Assembly (NCBI GenBank): GCA_903828535.1
Contig: CAIKMN010000035.1
Span: 1-53,938 of the forward strand
DNA length: 53,938 bases
Source of the DNA: an uncultured Curvibacter sp.
Lineage (GTDB): Bacteria > Pseudomonadota > Gammaproteobacteria > Burkholderiales > Burkholderiaceae_C
Reading direction: 5' to 3'
Part shown: positions 32,980-40,916 of the stretch, one piece after another
How positions within the stretch are numbered: position 1 is the stretch's first letter
Layout: each line of letters opens with the position of its first letter
The notes under the pieces: model-generated
The model's input: the letters and a program-made list of their open reading frames with translations, nothing else
Told to the model about the DNA's origin: nothing
The model's database searches: none
Made by a program: the position numbers and the translations under genes

Positions 32980-34815
32980 CTACCGCCGATTTCTGCTTGC
33001 CAACAGCGCCCTCGCGTGAGCGGCTTCTAGGGGCAACGGCTCGCCCGTCGCCCATGAGCCCAGCAGGTCTGCACACAGCAGGGCCCAACTTAAACCCCTT
33101 GCGCCCATGGCCGTGCAAAGCCAAAGTCCTGGCAGGTGTTCTTCATCCACCGGCCCCACCCAAGGCAGTCGATCTGGCGAGGTGCAGCGGATGCTGGCCC
33201 ACGCTTTGAGCGCTGATTCAGTTTGATCGGGCAGCGCCGGTAAATGGGGAAGCAAAAACTGTAATTTCTTTAAGTTCTTTTGAGTATCCAGCGCTGCGAC
33301 AGGCGTGGCCTGGTTCAAGTGATCTAAGCTGGCCAAGTCGGGCTGACCCGGGCGGCGGTCGAAGGTGGCGCCGGTGTACCAAGCTGTTTGAGGCCGGCCA
33401 TTTGAGACGTCTTTTCCAGATGAGGAAGAAGGGGCGTCTGTGGGAATTTGGGCAATCAAGCTGCCATGGCCGTTGACTGGAATGGCAGGCCAATGACGAG
33501 GGTCATTCGTTTCAGCCCATGTGACTTGTCCGCGCACCGCATCCAAGGCCACTCTTTGGGCACTGGTTTGAGGGAGCAAACTGGGGCTAAAAGGGCCACC
33601 CGCCAAAATGACCCAGCGGGACTCAGCCAAAGGTTGGCCCTCTGAGTTCAATGCTTGCCACGCTCGAGTTTCCGATCTGACCAAAGACAGCACAGGACAA
33701 TGGCGCCTGAAATCAATCAGGGGGTGATTTAACAAGAAACGCACCAAGGCGGGCGGCTTGATCCAGCCTGCATAGGGATGCCAAGTCACCGGGGCCTGCT
33801 CTAAAAGGCCCAAGCTTTGTTTTTGGACCTGGGTCGCTTCATGGCTGAACAGGTGCTCCGGATGCGTTGAGGTCGTCCTTGAAATTTCAGAAACAAGACT
33901 GTCAACACCCGCCCGACCATGCAGCCGATGTTCGAGCACACCGGTGGGAGACCAGTCGACGCCCTGCTGCAAACCCCTTTGTGCGGCTTGCCAGGTGTGG
34001 CGAACGCCATGGCGGGTGATCTGAGACAGGCGGCCATCGTCTTTGGAAAAGTGCGGGCCAAAAATGCCCACGGGCAAGCCGGACCCCACCGTGGCGGGTT
34101 CAGGCGCTGCGTCCAGCACGGTGACAGACCAGCCCCGATCGGCCAATGCACGGGCGCAAGCCGCGCCAGAAAGTCCCGCGCCGATGACCAGCACGGGTTC
34201 TGTTGGCGGCGGCACTTCTCCCCAAGGGTTGACCAGCGGCGGAGCGCGTCTGGGTTCCCAGCGGGGGTCATAGGTCACCGACCACGTCTCCGTTTGGGTT
34301 AATTCTGGCAACACAAAACCAACGGCTTGGAGTCGGGTTTTTTGTTCTGCGGGCTCAGCCGCCGCCAAGCTGGAATTCATGAAGGCGTTTGTCTTTGGCC
34401 ACAGAAGTCTCGCGCCACGGCGGCACAACTTGGCCACCTGTTTCAAGTCTTCGGTTTGACCGTCCCAAAAGACCAGGTCGGCTTGGAAGTCCAGTTCGCG
34501 CAGCACTTTGTGGCGCGGCCCCAAGCACAAGGTCAAAATGACTTGCTGGTCCTCAAACTGCAGCCGATGAAAGCCCGCTTGCAAGCCCCACCATTGGGAC
34601 AATAAAGTCTCTACCAAGCCTGGATTCCAGGCTGGATTCAAGGCCTGGGGTGGGGGGCTAAAGAGTTGGTCTTTTAATTCCGCCTGGCTCGGCGCTCGAG
34701 GTAAAACGGCCACGTGATGCAGCCGTTTTTTTCTGGATTTAGACGTGTCTTTCCAAGCTTGCCAAGCGCCGAGAAAATGCCGCCCGAAGCCAAAATCAAG
34801 GTCTAAGTGGATCAA
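32980..34815 (-). CDS. mnmC: MnmC-like tRNA modification enzyme, N-terminal methyltransferase half degenerate
   Basis: MnmC normally joins an SAM methyltransferase (MnmD domain) to an FAD oxidase that together finish mnm5s2U at tRNA position 34. Here the C-terminal half is convincing: FAD motif VIGAGLSGAACARALADRGWSV from residue 210, then SGLPVGIFGPHFSKDDGRLS and the closing ALKAWASIRCTSPDRLPWVG. The N-terminal half is badly eroded. The first 50-60 residues of the family are absent, motif I reads DFGFGRHFL instead of GFGxGxNFL, and the FLDGFxPxxNPxMW-type catalytic segment is reduced to FWDG at 116-119. The only starts are weak (TTG at 34815; no ATG fits). The oxidase may function while the methyltransferase is probably dead. 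Confidence 0.8.
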   Translation of the reverse strand: MIHLDLDFGFGRHFLGAWQAWKDTSKSRKKRLHHVAVLPRAPSQAELKDQLFSPPPQALNPAWNPGLVETLLSQWWGLQAGFHRLQFEDQQVILTLCLGPRHKVLRELDFQADLVFWDGQTEDLKQVAKLCRRGARLLWPKTNAFMNSSLAAAEPAEQKTRLQAVGFVLPELTQTETWSVTYDPRWEPRRAPPLVNPWGEVPPPTEPVLVIGAGLSGAACARALADRGWSVTVLDAAPEPATVGSGLPVGIFGPHFSKDDGRLSQITRHGVRHTWQAAQRGLQQGVDWSPTGVLEHRLHGRAGVDSLVSEISRTTSTHPEHLFSHEATQVQKQSLGLLEQAPVTWHPYAGWIKPPALVRFLLNHPLIDFRRHCPVLSLVRSETRAWQALNSEGQPLAESRWVILAGGPFSPSLLPQTSAQRVALDAVRGQVTWAETNDPRHWPAIPVNGHGSLIAQIPTDAPSSSSGKDVSNGRPQTAWYTGATFDRRPGQPDLASLDHLNQATPVAALDTQKNLKKLQFLLPHLPALPDQTESALKAWASIRCTSPDRLPWVGPVDEEHLPGLWLCTAMGARGLSWALLCADLLGSWATGEPLPLEAAHARALLASRNRR

Positions 34816-34856
34816 GAAAACATCAATGAAGCCGGGGAGAACGACGCCGTGGCGAA

Positions 34857-35132
34857 TTAAGCGCTTGGCGGGGGCACATAGCCCTGAGCCGCGTCAGCGC
34901 CACCGCCAAAGAAATGGTTTTCCATTTGACGGGCCAAATACTGGCGGGCGCGTTGATCGGCCAAGTTCAGGCGGTTTTCATTCACCAACATGGTTTGGTG
35001 CTTCAACCAAGCAGCCCAAGCTTCTTTGCTGACGCCTTCCCACAAGCGCTTGCCCAACTCGCCAGGGTAGGGCGGAAAGTCCAAGCCTTCAGCTTCTTGT
35101 CCGAGTTTGATGCAGTTGACCATACGTGCCAT
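34857..35132 (-). CDS. yggX: Oxidative damage protection protein / Fe(2+)-trafficking protein
   Basis: A 91-residue small cytosolic protein of the YggX family linked to iron trafficking and Fe-S cluster protection. It matches the family from the start: [54 protein letters not shown] (read in parts), with Cys7 and the C-terminal [15 protein letters not shown]. It is upstream of mnmC, 41 bp from the TTG start used for mnmC, on the minus strand. Confidence 0.96.
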   Translation of the reverse strand: MARMVNCIKLGQEAEGLDFPPYPGELGKRLWEGVSKEAWAAWLKHQTMLVNENRLNLADQRARQYLARQMENHFFGGGADAAQGYVPPPSA

Positions 35133-35212
35133 GGGGAATCCTCAATTGGTGAAATGTCTTGGGCCAGATTATCCCAGCTTCAAATTGGCCTTGAAAAAAG
35201 GAGGCCTTGAAA

Positions 35213-36829
35213 TTAAATGACCCGAAAACCGTGACTGGCATCGCGACCCAGTTGTTCGACCAGTCCGAATTCCCAATCCAAATAAGCCTGCATCGCCTCA
35301 CGTGGCGCATCGGTGCCTTCATAAGGCCGACGATAGCGGTCGATGCGGGGGGAGGCCAGACGGGTTTCGCCTTGCTCGACCTGGAGGCCAGCTTGTCGCC
35401 AAGCCACGTTGCCGCCTGTCAATAAAGCAACCGGCAGGCCAGAGATTTGGGCCACTTCATGTGCCGCGTAAGGAGAGACAAGGCCAGTTTCACAAGTCAG
35501 CACCACTTGCTCGTACGGCTTGGCGATGTCCAAGAGCGCGCGCATGTCTTGGGCGATGCGAGAGCGCAAAATCCAAGCAGCCCCTGGCACATGGCCTTTT
35601 ACATAATTGGCACTGGTGCCTAAATCCAAAACCAAGGTTTTAAGAAGGTTCTTTGAACCTTGGTCCAAGATGGCCATCATCGCTACCATGCCCGCCAATT
35701 CAGCCGGAGAAATGGCGTGTTGCGGTGGAGCGGGCACAGGGAGTCTGAGCGGCGCGTGGCCCGTTTCGGTCAGTTCAGATAAAGAAACGCCGTCAAGCAC
35801 AGCGACGTCCCAATTCATTTGCGCTAACCAAGAGGCGCTCATATTGGCGCGCACACCGTCGTCGTCAAAAAGCACGATACGCGCGCCGCGAACGGGTGCT
35901 GAAAAGTCGGTCTCTTGCACCAACTGGCCGCCTGGTGCGCTGCGAAAGCCGGGCAGGTGGGCGGCTAAAAACTCTTCAGGGGTGCGCACATCGAGGCAAT
36001 AGGTGGTGCGTGTGGATTCTCGCTTTTGAATCGCGAGTTGATCTAAAGAAACGCGCTTCACACCAGCGCGGTCAGCGACGGCGAGGGCGCGCGAGGCGGC
36101 TTGTTGACGTTCGGTTTCGGTCACGGGTTTGAACTTTTCTTGCGCGCCACGCACCAGTTCTTGTCCTGCCAAGGTCCAGCCAATCGTGCCGTTACGCAGC
36201 GCTGTGATGCGGTTGGGCAGCCCCGCATTGACCAGAGATTGGGTGCCGATGATGCTGCGGGTGCGCCCCGCGCAGTTGACCACAATGTGGGTGCTGGGGT
36301 CGGGCGCCAAGGCCGCGGCCCTGAGCACCAACTCGGCCCCAGGCACGCTGATGCCGCTGGGAATGCTCATGGTTTGGTACTCGTCAAAGCGACGCGCGTC
36401 GAGGACCACCATATTGGCCTTTTGGTCGATCAGGGCTTTGACTTCGGGGGCCGACAGGGCGGGGGTGTGGCGCTCATGTTCAACCAGTTCCCCAAACGAT
36501 TTGCTCGGTACATTCACGTCTTTGAAAACCTCGCCGCCGTCATGGATCCAGCCTTGTAAGCCGCCTTCAAGCAGGCTGACTTGGGTGTAGCCCAGCGCCT
36601 TCAATCGTTCGGCGCCCACGGCGGCCAAGCCTTCGCCGTTGTCCATCACCACCACCGGCGTGTCAAGGCGGGGGATGCGCGTCCAGGCGTCGACCTCCAA
36701 CCTGGCCAAACTTAATTGAGCCGCAAACAAAGGATGGCACTGGGCAAAAGGGTCTTCTTCGCGGAGGTCGATGAGGGCGATTTCTTGCCGCTCACGCAGG
36801 GCTTGGTGGACTTCAGCAAAACGGGTCAT
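35213..36829 (-). CDS. Four-domain rhodanese protein, alternating active and inactive domains
   Basis: A 538-residue protein made of four rhodanese domains in a row. The predicted catalytic cysteine is present in domain 2 (Cys186, VVNCAGRTRS) and domain 4 (Cys446, VVLTCETGLVS) and is replaced by Asp in domain 1 (VVVMDNGEG, Asp63) and domain 3 (IVLFDDDGV, near 322). This is two TST-like inactive/active pairs joined end to end. Rhodaneses carry sulfane sulfur as a cysteine persulfide. The ATG at 36829 overlaps the cysteine dioxygenase stop as ATGA, so the two are translationally coupled, implying that persulfide or thiosulfate handling is tied to cysteine oxidation. No signal peptide: cytoplasmic. 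Confidence 0.9.
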   Translation of the reverse strand: MTRFAEVHQALRERQEIALIDLREEDPFAQCHPLFAAQLSLARLEVDAWTRIPRLDTPVVVMDNGEGLAAVGAERLKALGYTQVSLLEGGLQGWIHDGGEVFKDVNVPSKSFGELVEHERHTPALSAPEVKALIDQKANMVVLDARRFDEYQTMSIPSGISVPGAELVLRAAALAPDPSTHIVVNCAGRTRSIIGTQSLVNAGLPNRITALRNGTIGWTLAGQELVRGAQEKFKPVTETERQQAASRALAVADRAGVKRVSLDQLAIQKRESTRTTYCLDVRTPEEFLAAHLPGFRSAPGGQLVQETDFSAPVRGARIVLFDDDGVRANMSASWLAQMNWDVAVLDGVSLSELTETGHAPLRLPVPAPPQHAISPAELAGMVAMMAILDQGSKNLLKTLVLDLGTSANYVKGHVPGAAWILRSRIAQDMRALLDIAKPYEQVVLTCETGLVSPYAAHEVAQISGLPVALLTGGNVAWRQAGLQVEQGETRLASPRIDRYRRPYEGTDAPREAMQAYLDWEFGLVEQLGRDASHGFRVI

Positions 36830-37488
36830 AAGATTTCTTTGGAACGATCCCACAAATTGGGCATCTGGGTGTTGCTGTAGCCTGAAACAAAGGGTTTTGA
36901 TAATCCCTCAGGCTTGAAAACAGAGCGGCGCACGGCGCCAATGTTCGCGCCGTAAACATGGATGCTGATGCTGGGTGAATCGCTCAGGCCATTGGCGACT
37001 TGATGGACGTCGCCCAGGCGCGGCGAAACCGCTTCGACTTGACCGGGTCGGAGTCGGTTCAAGGGGCCGTGAGGCATCCATTCACCTTGGTCATTTTGTT
37101 TGAAGGGCTGTGACGTTTCTTCACCGCGCATCAAACCGACCAAGCCCCACACCGTGTGGTTGTGGATGGGCGTGCGCTGGCCGGGGCCCCAGACAAAACT
37201 CACCACTGAAAAACGCTCTTGCCAATCGGTGTACAGCAAATACTGCTGATAGTGCTCGGGGTGCGGTTGGGCGAATTCTTCGGGAAGCCAATCGTCGTGC
37301 GCGATGAGGTCGGCCAACAGGCGCTCGCCCTTTTGCAGCAAATAGACCTCCGCTTGGTCATCGGTTGAGCTGGTTTCGACTTCGCACCACGCGCTTTGCT
37401 CGATCAGCAAAGAAAAATCCTGCACAAATTGACGCAGTCGAGGCAGGTTCGGCGGTATGGGGTGGCTGGACGCTTGGGGGGGCGACAT
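36826..37488 (-). CDS. Cysteine dioxygenase family protein
   Basis: A non-heme iron cupin dioxygenase, 220 residues, oxidising cysteine (or another thiol such as 3-mercaptopropionate) to the sulfinate. The iron ligands are His109 and His111 in TPIHNHTVWG and His162 in GDVHQVANG. The residue that forms the Cys-Tyr cofactor in mammalian enzymes is Gly in HNHTVWG, as in most bacterial homologues. Whether it prefers cysteine or 3-mercaptopropionate cannot be told with certainty. It is the first gene of a pair with the multi-rhodanese gene, 4-nt overlap. Confidence 0.92.
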   Translation of the reverse strand: MSPPQASSHPIPPNLPRLRQFVQDFSLLIEQSAWCEVETSSTDDQAEVYLLQKGERLLADLIAHDDWLPEEFAQPHPEHYQQYLLYTDWQERFSVVSFVWGPGQRTPIHNHTVWGLVGLMRGEETSQPFKQNDQGEWMPHGPLNRLRPGQVEAVSPRLGDVHQVANGLSDSPSISIHVYGANIGAVRRSVFKPEGLSKPFVSGYSNTQMPNLWDRSKEIL

Positions 37489-37556
37489 GGTTTGATGAGA
37501 AGACTTTGCTTTTAAGATGGCAAGCTGGATTGTGATGAAAAAATGAGGTTCCTCAA

Positions 37557-38114
37557 ATGGGATGGAATGTCTTGGTGAAGCATGCGCGACAGTGCTTGCT
37601 CTGGATGGCCTTGGCCTGCGTGGGCTTGTTGGCTTTCGGCCTGTATTTGCAAGAGGTGGAAGGCTTGGTGCCTTGCCCCATGTGCATTGTGCAACGCGAC
37701 GCCATGGTCGCCATTGTGGTGGGGGCCTTGGTGGCGGCCCTTTTCAAAGGCAAGATCAATCGGGGCCAACCGGCGCCAGGCGCTTGGATGGCCGGGGCTG
37801 CATGGGTTTTCCTCGCCGCTGGCTTTGGGGCATTTGTGGCCGCCCGCCAAAGTTGGCTGCAGTGGTACCCGCCCACCATTCTCACTTGCGGACGAGACTT
37901 TTACGGCATGATTGAAGCCTTCCCCTTGCAACGCGTGGTGCCGATGATTTTCAAAGGCAGCGGCGATTGCACGGCGGTGACGTGGACCTTTTTGGGCGGC
38001 TCGATCGCCAATTGGTCATTTTTGTGCTTTGTCGGCTTGGCCGTCTTGGCGCTGGCCTTGCTGTGGGCCCTGGTTAAGCAGCGTTTGGGTACCAAACGCC
38101 ACGGGTTTGATTAA
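37557..38114 (+). CDS. dsbB: Disulfide bond formation protein B
   Basis: An inner-membrane quinone-linked thiol oxidase that reoxidises DsbA; four transmembrane helices in 185 residues. The first periplasmic pair is CPMC, Cys40/Cys43 (GLVPCPMCIVQRDAM), and the second pair Cys111/Cys138 (PTILTCGRDF, GSGDCTAV). Length and hydropathy fit. The gene is divergent from the cysteine dioxygenase pair and convergent with argA; its stop lies inside a 23-bp duplicated sequence. Confidence 0.95.
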   Translation: MGWNVLVKHARQCLLWMALACVGLLAFGLYLQEVEGLVPCPMCIVQRDAMVAIVVGALVAALFKGKINRGQPAPGAWMAGAAWVFLAAGFGAFVAARQSWLQWYPPTILTCGRDFYGMIEAFPLQRVVPMIFKGSGDCTAVTWTFLGGSIANWSFLCFVGLAVLALALLWALVKQRLGTKRHGFD

Positions 38115-38140
38115 AGGAACGCCACGGGTTTGTTTAAAGC
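38095..38140. repeat. 23-bp tandem duplication across the dsbB and argA 3' ends
   Basis: Two adjacent units (38095-38117 and 38118-38140) share AACGCCACGGGTTTG followed by A/T-TTAAAG. The first holds the dsbB stop (38112-38114); the second holds the argA stop, read on the other strand (38134-38136). The units differ at two positions. The duplication appears to have created the 19-bp spacer between the convergent genes. Confidence 0.85.
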
Positions 38141-39480
38141 TTCTTGACCAAGACTTGGCTCTTGCGGTCCCAGTTGTATTTTCGCTTGCGGGCGTCGGGC
38201 AACCAATCGGGATCCATCACTTGGAAACCGCGCTTGATGAACCAGTGCATGGCGCGTGTGGTCAGTACAAAAATACTCTTTAAGCCCTGCGCTCGGGCCC
38301 GCTGCTCGATGCGTTTCAAAATCTTTTCACCGTCGCCTGTGCCCTGGCTTTGCGGCGAAACGGTGAGGGCGGCCATCTCTGCGGTTTGGGCCTCGGGATA
38401 GGGCGTTAGCAAAGCGCAGGCAAAAATCACACCGTCGTGCTCGATGACGGTGAAGTGTTCAATGTCGCGCTCAATTTCAGTGCGGCTGCGTTTGACCAGA
38501 GCGCCTTCTTGCTCGAAGGGTTCGATTAATTGCAAAATCCCACCCACATCGTCCGCAGTGGCCTCACGCAGTTCTTCCAGCTTTTCATCGACCACCATGG
38601 TGCCGATGCCGTCGTGCACATAAACCTCCAACAGCAAAGCGCCGTCAACGGAAAAAGGCAAGATGTGGCTGCGCTCCACGCCGGCTTTGCAGGCTTCGAC
38701 GCAATGTTTTAAATAAAAACCGATGTCGGTGGGCTGATAAGCGGGCGGCAGTTCGCGCAGCAATTTTTCAGCGGCAGCCAAAGGCAGTTCGGTATCGATG
38801 GGGTTGTCTTCGCTTTCTGGTGCCAAGGGGTCTTGGCGGATGCCGGGCACTTCGGTCAAGAAAATCAACTTGTCGGCTTGTAACTCGGAAGCAACCCGCG
38901 TGGCCACGTCTTCCATGCTCAGATTGAAGGCCTCGCCGGTGGGCGAAAAACCAAAAGGTGAAATCAAAATCATCGCGCCAAAATCCAAGGCATGGTTGAT
39001 GCTCAGCACATCGACTTTGCGGACCATGCCCGTGCTCTTGAAGTCCACGCCGTCCACAATGCCCACGGGCCGTGCGGTGATGAAGTTGCCCGAAATCATG
39101 CGCACGGTGGCGCCGGCCATGGGCGTATTGGGCAAGCCCATGCTGAAGGCGGCTTCCACTTCATAAAGCAGCTGTCCAGCGGCTTCTTGGGCGCAATCCA
39201 GTGCCAACTCATCGGTGATGCGGATGCCGTTGCAGTATTTGGGCTCTTGTCCTTTTGCGCGCAGTTGTTCGTTGACCTGCGGCCTGAAGCCGTAAATCAG
39301 CACAATTTTGACGCCCATGCTTTGAATCAGCGCCAAGTCTTGCGCGATCAAAGACAACTTGCCGGCGGCAATGGCTTCTCCCGTCAAACCAATCACAAAG
39401 GTTTTGCCTCGGTGTGAATGGATGTAGGGCGCCACCGAGCGAAACCAAGGCACAAAGGTGAAGTTAAAGACAGCGGACAT
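38134..39480 (-). CDS. argA: Amino-acid N-acetyltransferase (N-acetylglutamate synthase)
   Basis: First step of arginine synthesis: acetyl-CoA + glutamate to N-acetylglutamate. The 448-residue protein has the classic ArgA layout, an amino-acid kinase-like domain (FVPWFRSVAPYIHSHRGKTFVIGLTGEAI, VLIYGFRPQVNEQL, DVLSINHALDFGAMILISPFGFSPTGEAFNL) followed by a C-terminal GNAT domain (DGVIFACALLTPYPEAQTAEMAALTVSPQ, GDGEKILKRIEQRARAQGL, FIKRGFQVMDPDWLPDARKRKYNWDRKSQVL). The kinase-like domain usually confers arginine feedback inhibition. Stand-alone gene. Confidence 0.96.
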   Translation of the reverse strand: MSAVFNFTFVPWFRSVAPYIHSHRGKTFVIGLTGEAIAAGKLSLIAQDLALIQSMGVKIVLIYGFRPQVNEQLRAKGQEPKYCNGIRITDELALDCAQEAAGQLLYEVEAAFSMGLPNTPMAGATVRMISGNFITARPVGIVDGVDFKSTGMVRKVDVLSINHALDFGAMILISPFGFSPTGEAFNLSMEDVATRVASELQADKLIFLTEVPGIRQDPLAPESEDNPIDTELPLAAAEKLLRELPPAYQPTDIGFYLKHCVEACKAGVERSHILPFSVDGALLLEVYVHDGIGTMVVDEKLEELREATADDVGGILQLIEPFEQEGALVKRSRTEIERDIEHFTVIEHDGVIFACALLTPYPEAQTAEMAALTVSPQSQGTGDGEKILKRIEQRARAQGLKSIFVLTTRAMHWFIKRGFQVMDPDWLPDARKRKYNWDRKSQVLVKKL

Positions 39481-39550
39481 GGTTAAAACTGCAAAGGCAT
39501 TAACGTTAAAGGAAAAGGGCGGCTAAGAGGCGTCTTGGCAATGCCAGGGC

Positions 39551-40099
39551 TCAGGTGATGTCCACTTGGTGAAAGCCAAAATGGCCGCCACGGCGGTCTT
39601 CAAAATAACGCTCCAGCGTCACTTTGACGGTTTTAAAGGCAATCTCATCCCAAGGAATTTCGGCCTCGCTGAACAACTTGGCTTCTTGGGTTTCAAAACC
39701 CGGGTCGAACCGATCACTGAGCAATTGGGCGAGGTAGAAAAAATGCACCTGGCCCACGCGGACCACGTTCAGCAAAGAAAACAGGGCTCGCATTTCAATC
39801 TGTGCGCCAGCCTCTTCGATGGTTTCGCGCAAAGCCCCCTCGGCCGTCGATTCGTTCAATTCCATGAAGCCTGCGGGCAATGTCCATTTCCCCAAGCGCG
39901 GCTCAATGTTGCGTTTGCACAGCAAAACCCGATCGCCCCAAAAGGGCAATGTGCCCACCACATTCAAGGGGTTTTCGTAGTGCACCGTGCCGCATTGGGG
40001 GCAGACGGCGCGCAACTTGTCGTCCCCATCATCGGGCAGGCGGTAATCGACGGCGGCACCGCAGTTTTTGCAATGTTTGATGGGGGGGCGCAAGGTCAT
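39551..40099 (-). CDS. Nudix hydrolase with N-terminal zinc ribbon
   Basis: A 182-residue pyrophosphohydrolase. A zinc ribbon sits at the N-terminus (CKNCG from Cys10, AVCPQCGTVHYENP), followed by a Nudix box GFMELNESTAEGALRETIEEAGA that fits Gx5Ex7REUxEExGU. The layout is similar to NADH pyrophosphatases (NudC-like) and to other small zinc-ribbon Nudix proteins, but it lacks the large N-terminal domain of NudC. Substrate cannot be stated. It begins 6 bp after the stop of the FAH-family gene on the same strand, so likely co-transcribed. Confidence 0.9.
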   Translation of the reverse strand: MTLRPPIKHCKNCGAAVDYRLPDDGDDKLRAVCPQCGTVHYENPLNVVGTLPFWGDRVLLCKRNIEPRLGKWTLPAGFMELNESTAEGALRETIEEAGAQIEMRALFSLLNVVRVGQVHFFYLAQLLSDRFDPGFETQEAKLFSEAEIPWDEIAFKTVKVTLERYFEDRRGGHFGFHQVDIT

Positions 40100-40105
40100 G
40101 GGTGT

Positions 40106-40828
40106 TTAAACGATTTTTAAATTCAATTCAGGCAGGCCGTCAACGCCCCCCAACAGCACATCACCGGACTTGACGGCGGCCACGCCAGCTGGGGTGCCTG
40201 TGAAGATCAAGTCCCCCGGGGCCAGTTCCCAGGCAGCAGAGAGGTGTTCCAGGATTTCACCCACGTTCCAAATCAATTGGCTGATGTGGCTGGTCTGACG
40301 GGTTTCGCCATTGACCTTGAGCCAAATGGCAGCGTCCTTCTGACCCGCTGATTGAGCCCATTGATCCCATTGAGCGGCCGGCAACACCGGCCCCATGGGG
40401 GCGGATTGCTCGAATGACTTGCCAATTTCCCAGGGGCGGCCTTGTTTTTTCATGTCGTTTTGCAAATCGCGGCGGGTCATGTCCAGGCCGACGGCATAAC
40501 CATAAATATGGGCTGGGGCTTGAGCGGCTGACATGTTTTTGCCGCCGAGCCCCACAGCCACCACCAATTCGATTTCGTGGTGCAGGTTTTGGGTCAAAGA
40601 GGGGTAGTTCATGGTGCCTTGGCGGCCCGCCTCGATGGGCACCAAGGTGTCGGCGGGTTTCATGAAGAAGAAGGGCGGTTCACGGCCGGTGTAGCCCATT
40701 TCTTTGGCGTGCTCTTCGTAATTCCGACCCACACAAAAAACACGACGAACGGGGAATCGTTTTGTTTCGCCCAGCACGGGCAAGCTAATGGGAGGAGGGG
40801 CCGGGATGACAAATTCAGTTGAGCTCAT
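40106..40828 (-). CDS. Fumarylacetoacetate hydrolase family protein
   Basis: A metal-dependent hydrolase or isomerase of about 240 residues. It starts with the FAH-domain pattern RVFCVGRNYEEHAKEMG, then PPFFFMKPADTLVP, LHHEIELVVAVGLGGK (with the Glu ligand pair), YAVGLDMTRRDLQNDMKKQGRPWEIGKSF and DLIFTGTPAGVAAVKSGDVL. It could be a fumarylpyruvate hydrolase or similar enzyme of aromatic-ring degradation; the shorter homologues are also often annotated that way. The start at 40828 fits the family N-terminus. It is divergent from pgeF, about 90 bp away. Confidence 0.92.
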   Translation of the reverse strand: MSSTEFVIPAPPPISLPVLGETKRFPVRRVFCVGRNYEEHAKEMGYTGREPPFFFMKPADTLVPIEAGRQGTMNYPSLTQNLHHEIELVVAVGLGGKNMSAAQAPAHIYGYAVGLDMTRRDLQNDMKKQGRPWEIGKSFEQSAPMGPVLPAAQWDQWAQSAGQKDAAIWLKVNGETRQTSHISQLIWNVGEILEHLSAAWELAPGDLIFTGTPAGVAAVKSGDVLLGGVDGLPELNLKIV

Positions 40829-40916
40829 GGGGGTGTCAAAAGCAGTGAGAATTGAGTGCGTGAAAGAACAGCGTGACAGTCTACCCTTTACCAACCCTGA
40901 ACCAGCGAGAATTAGC

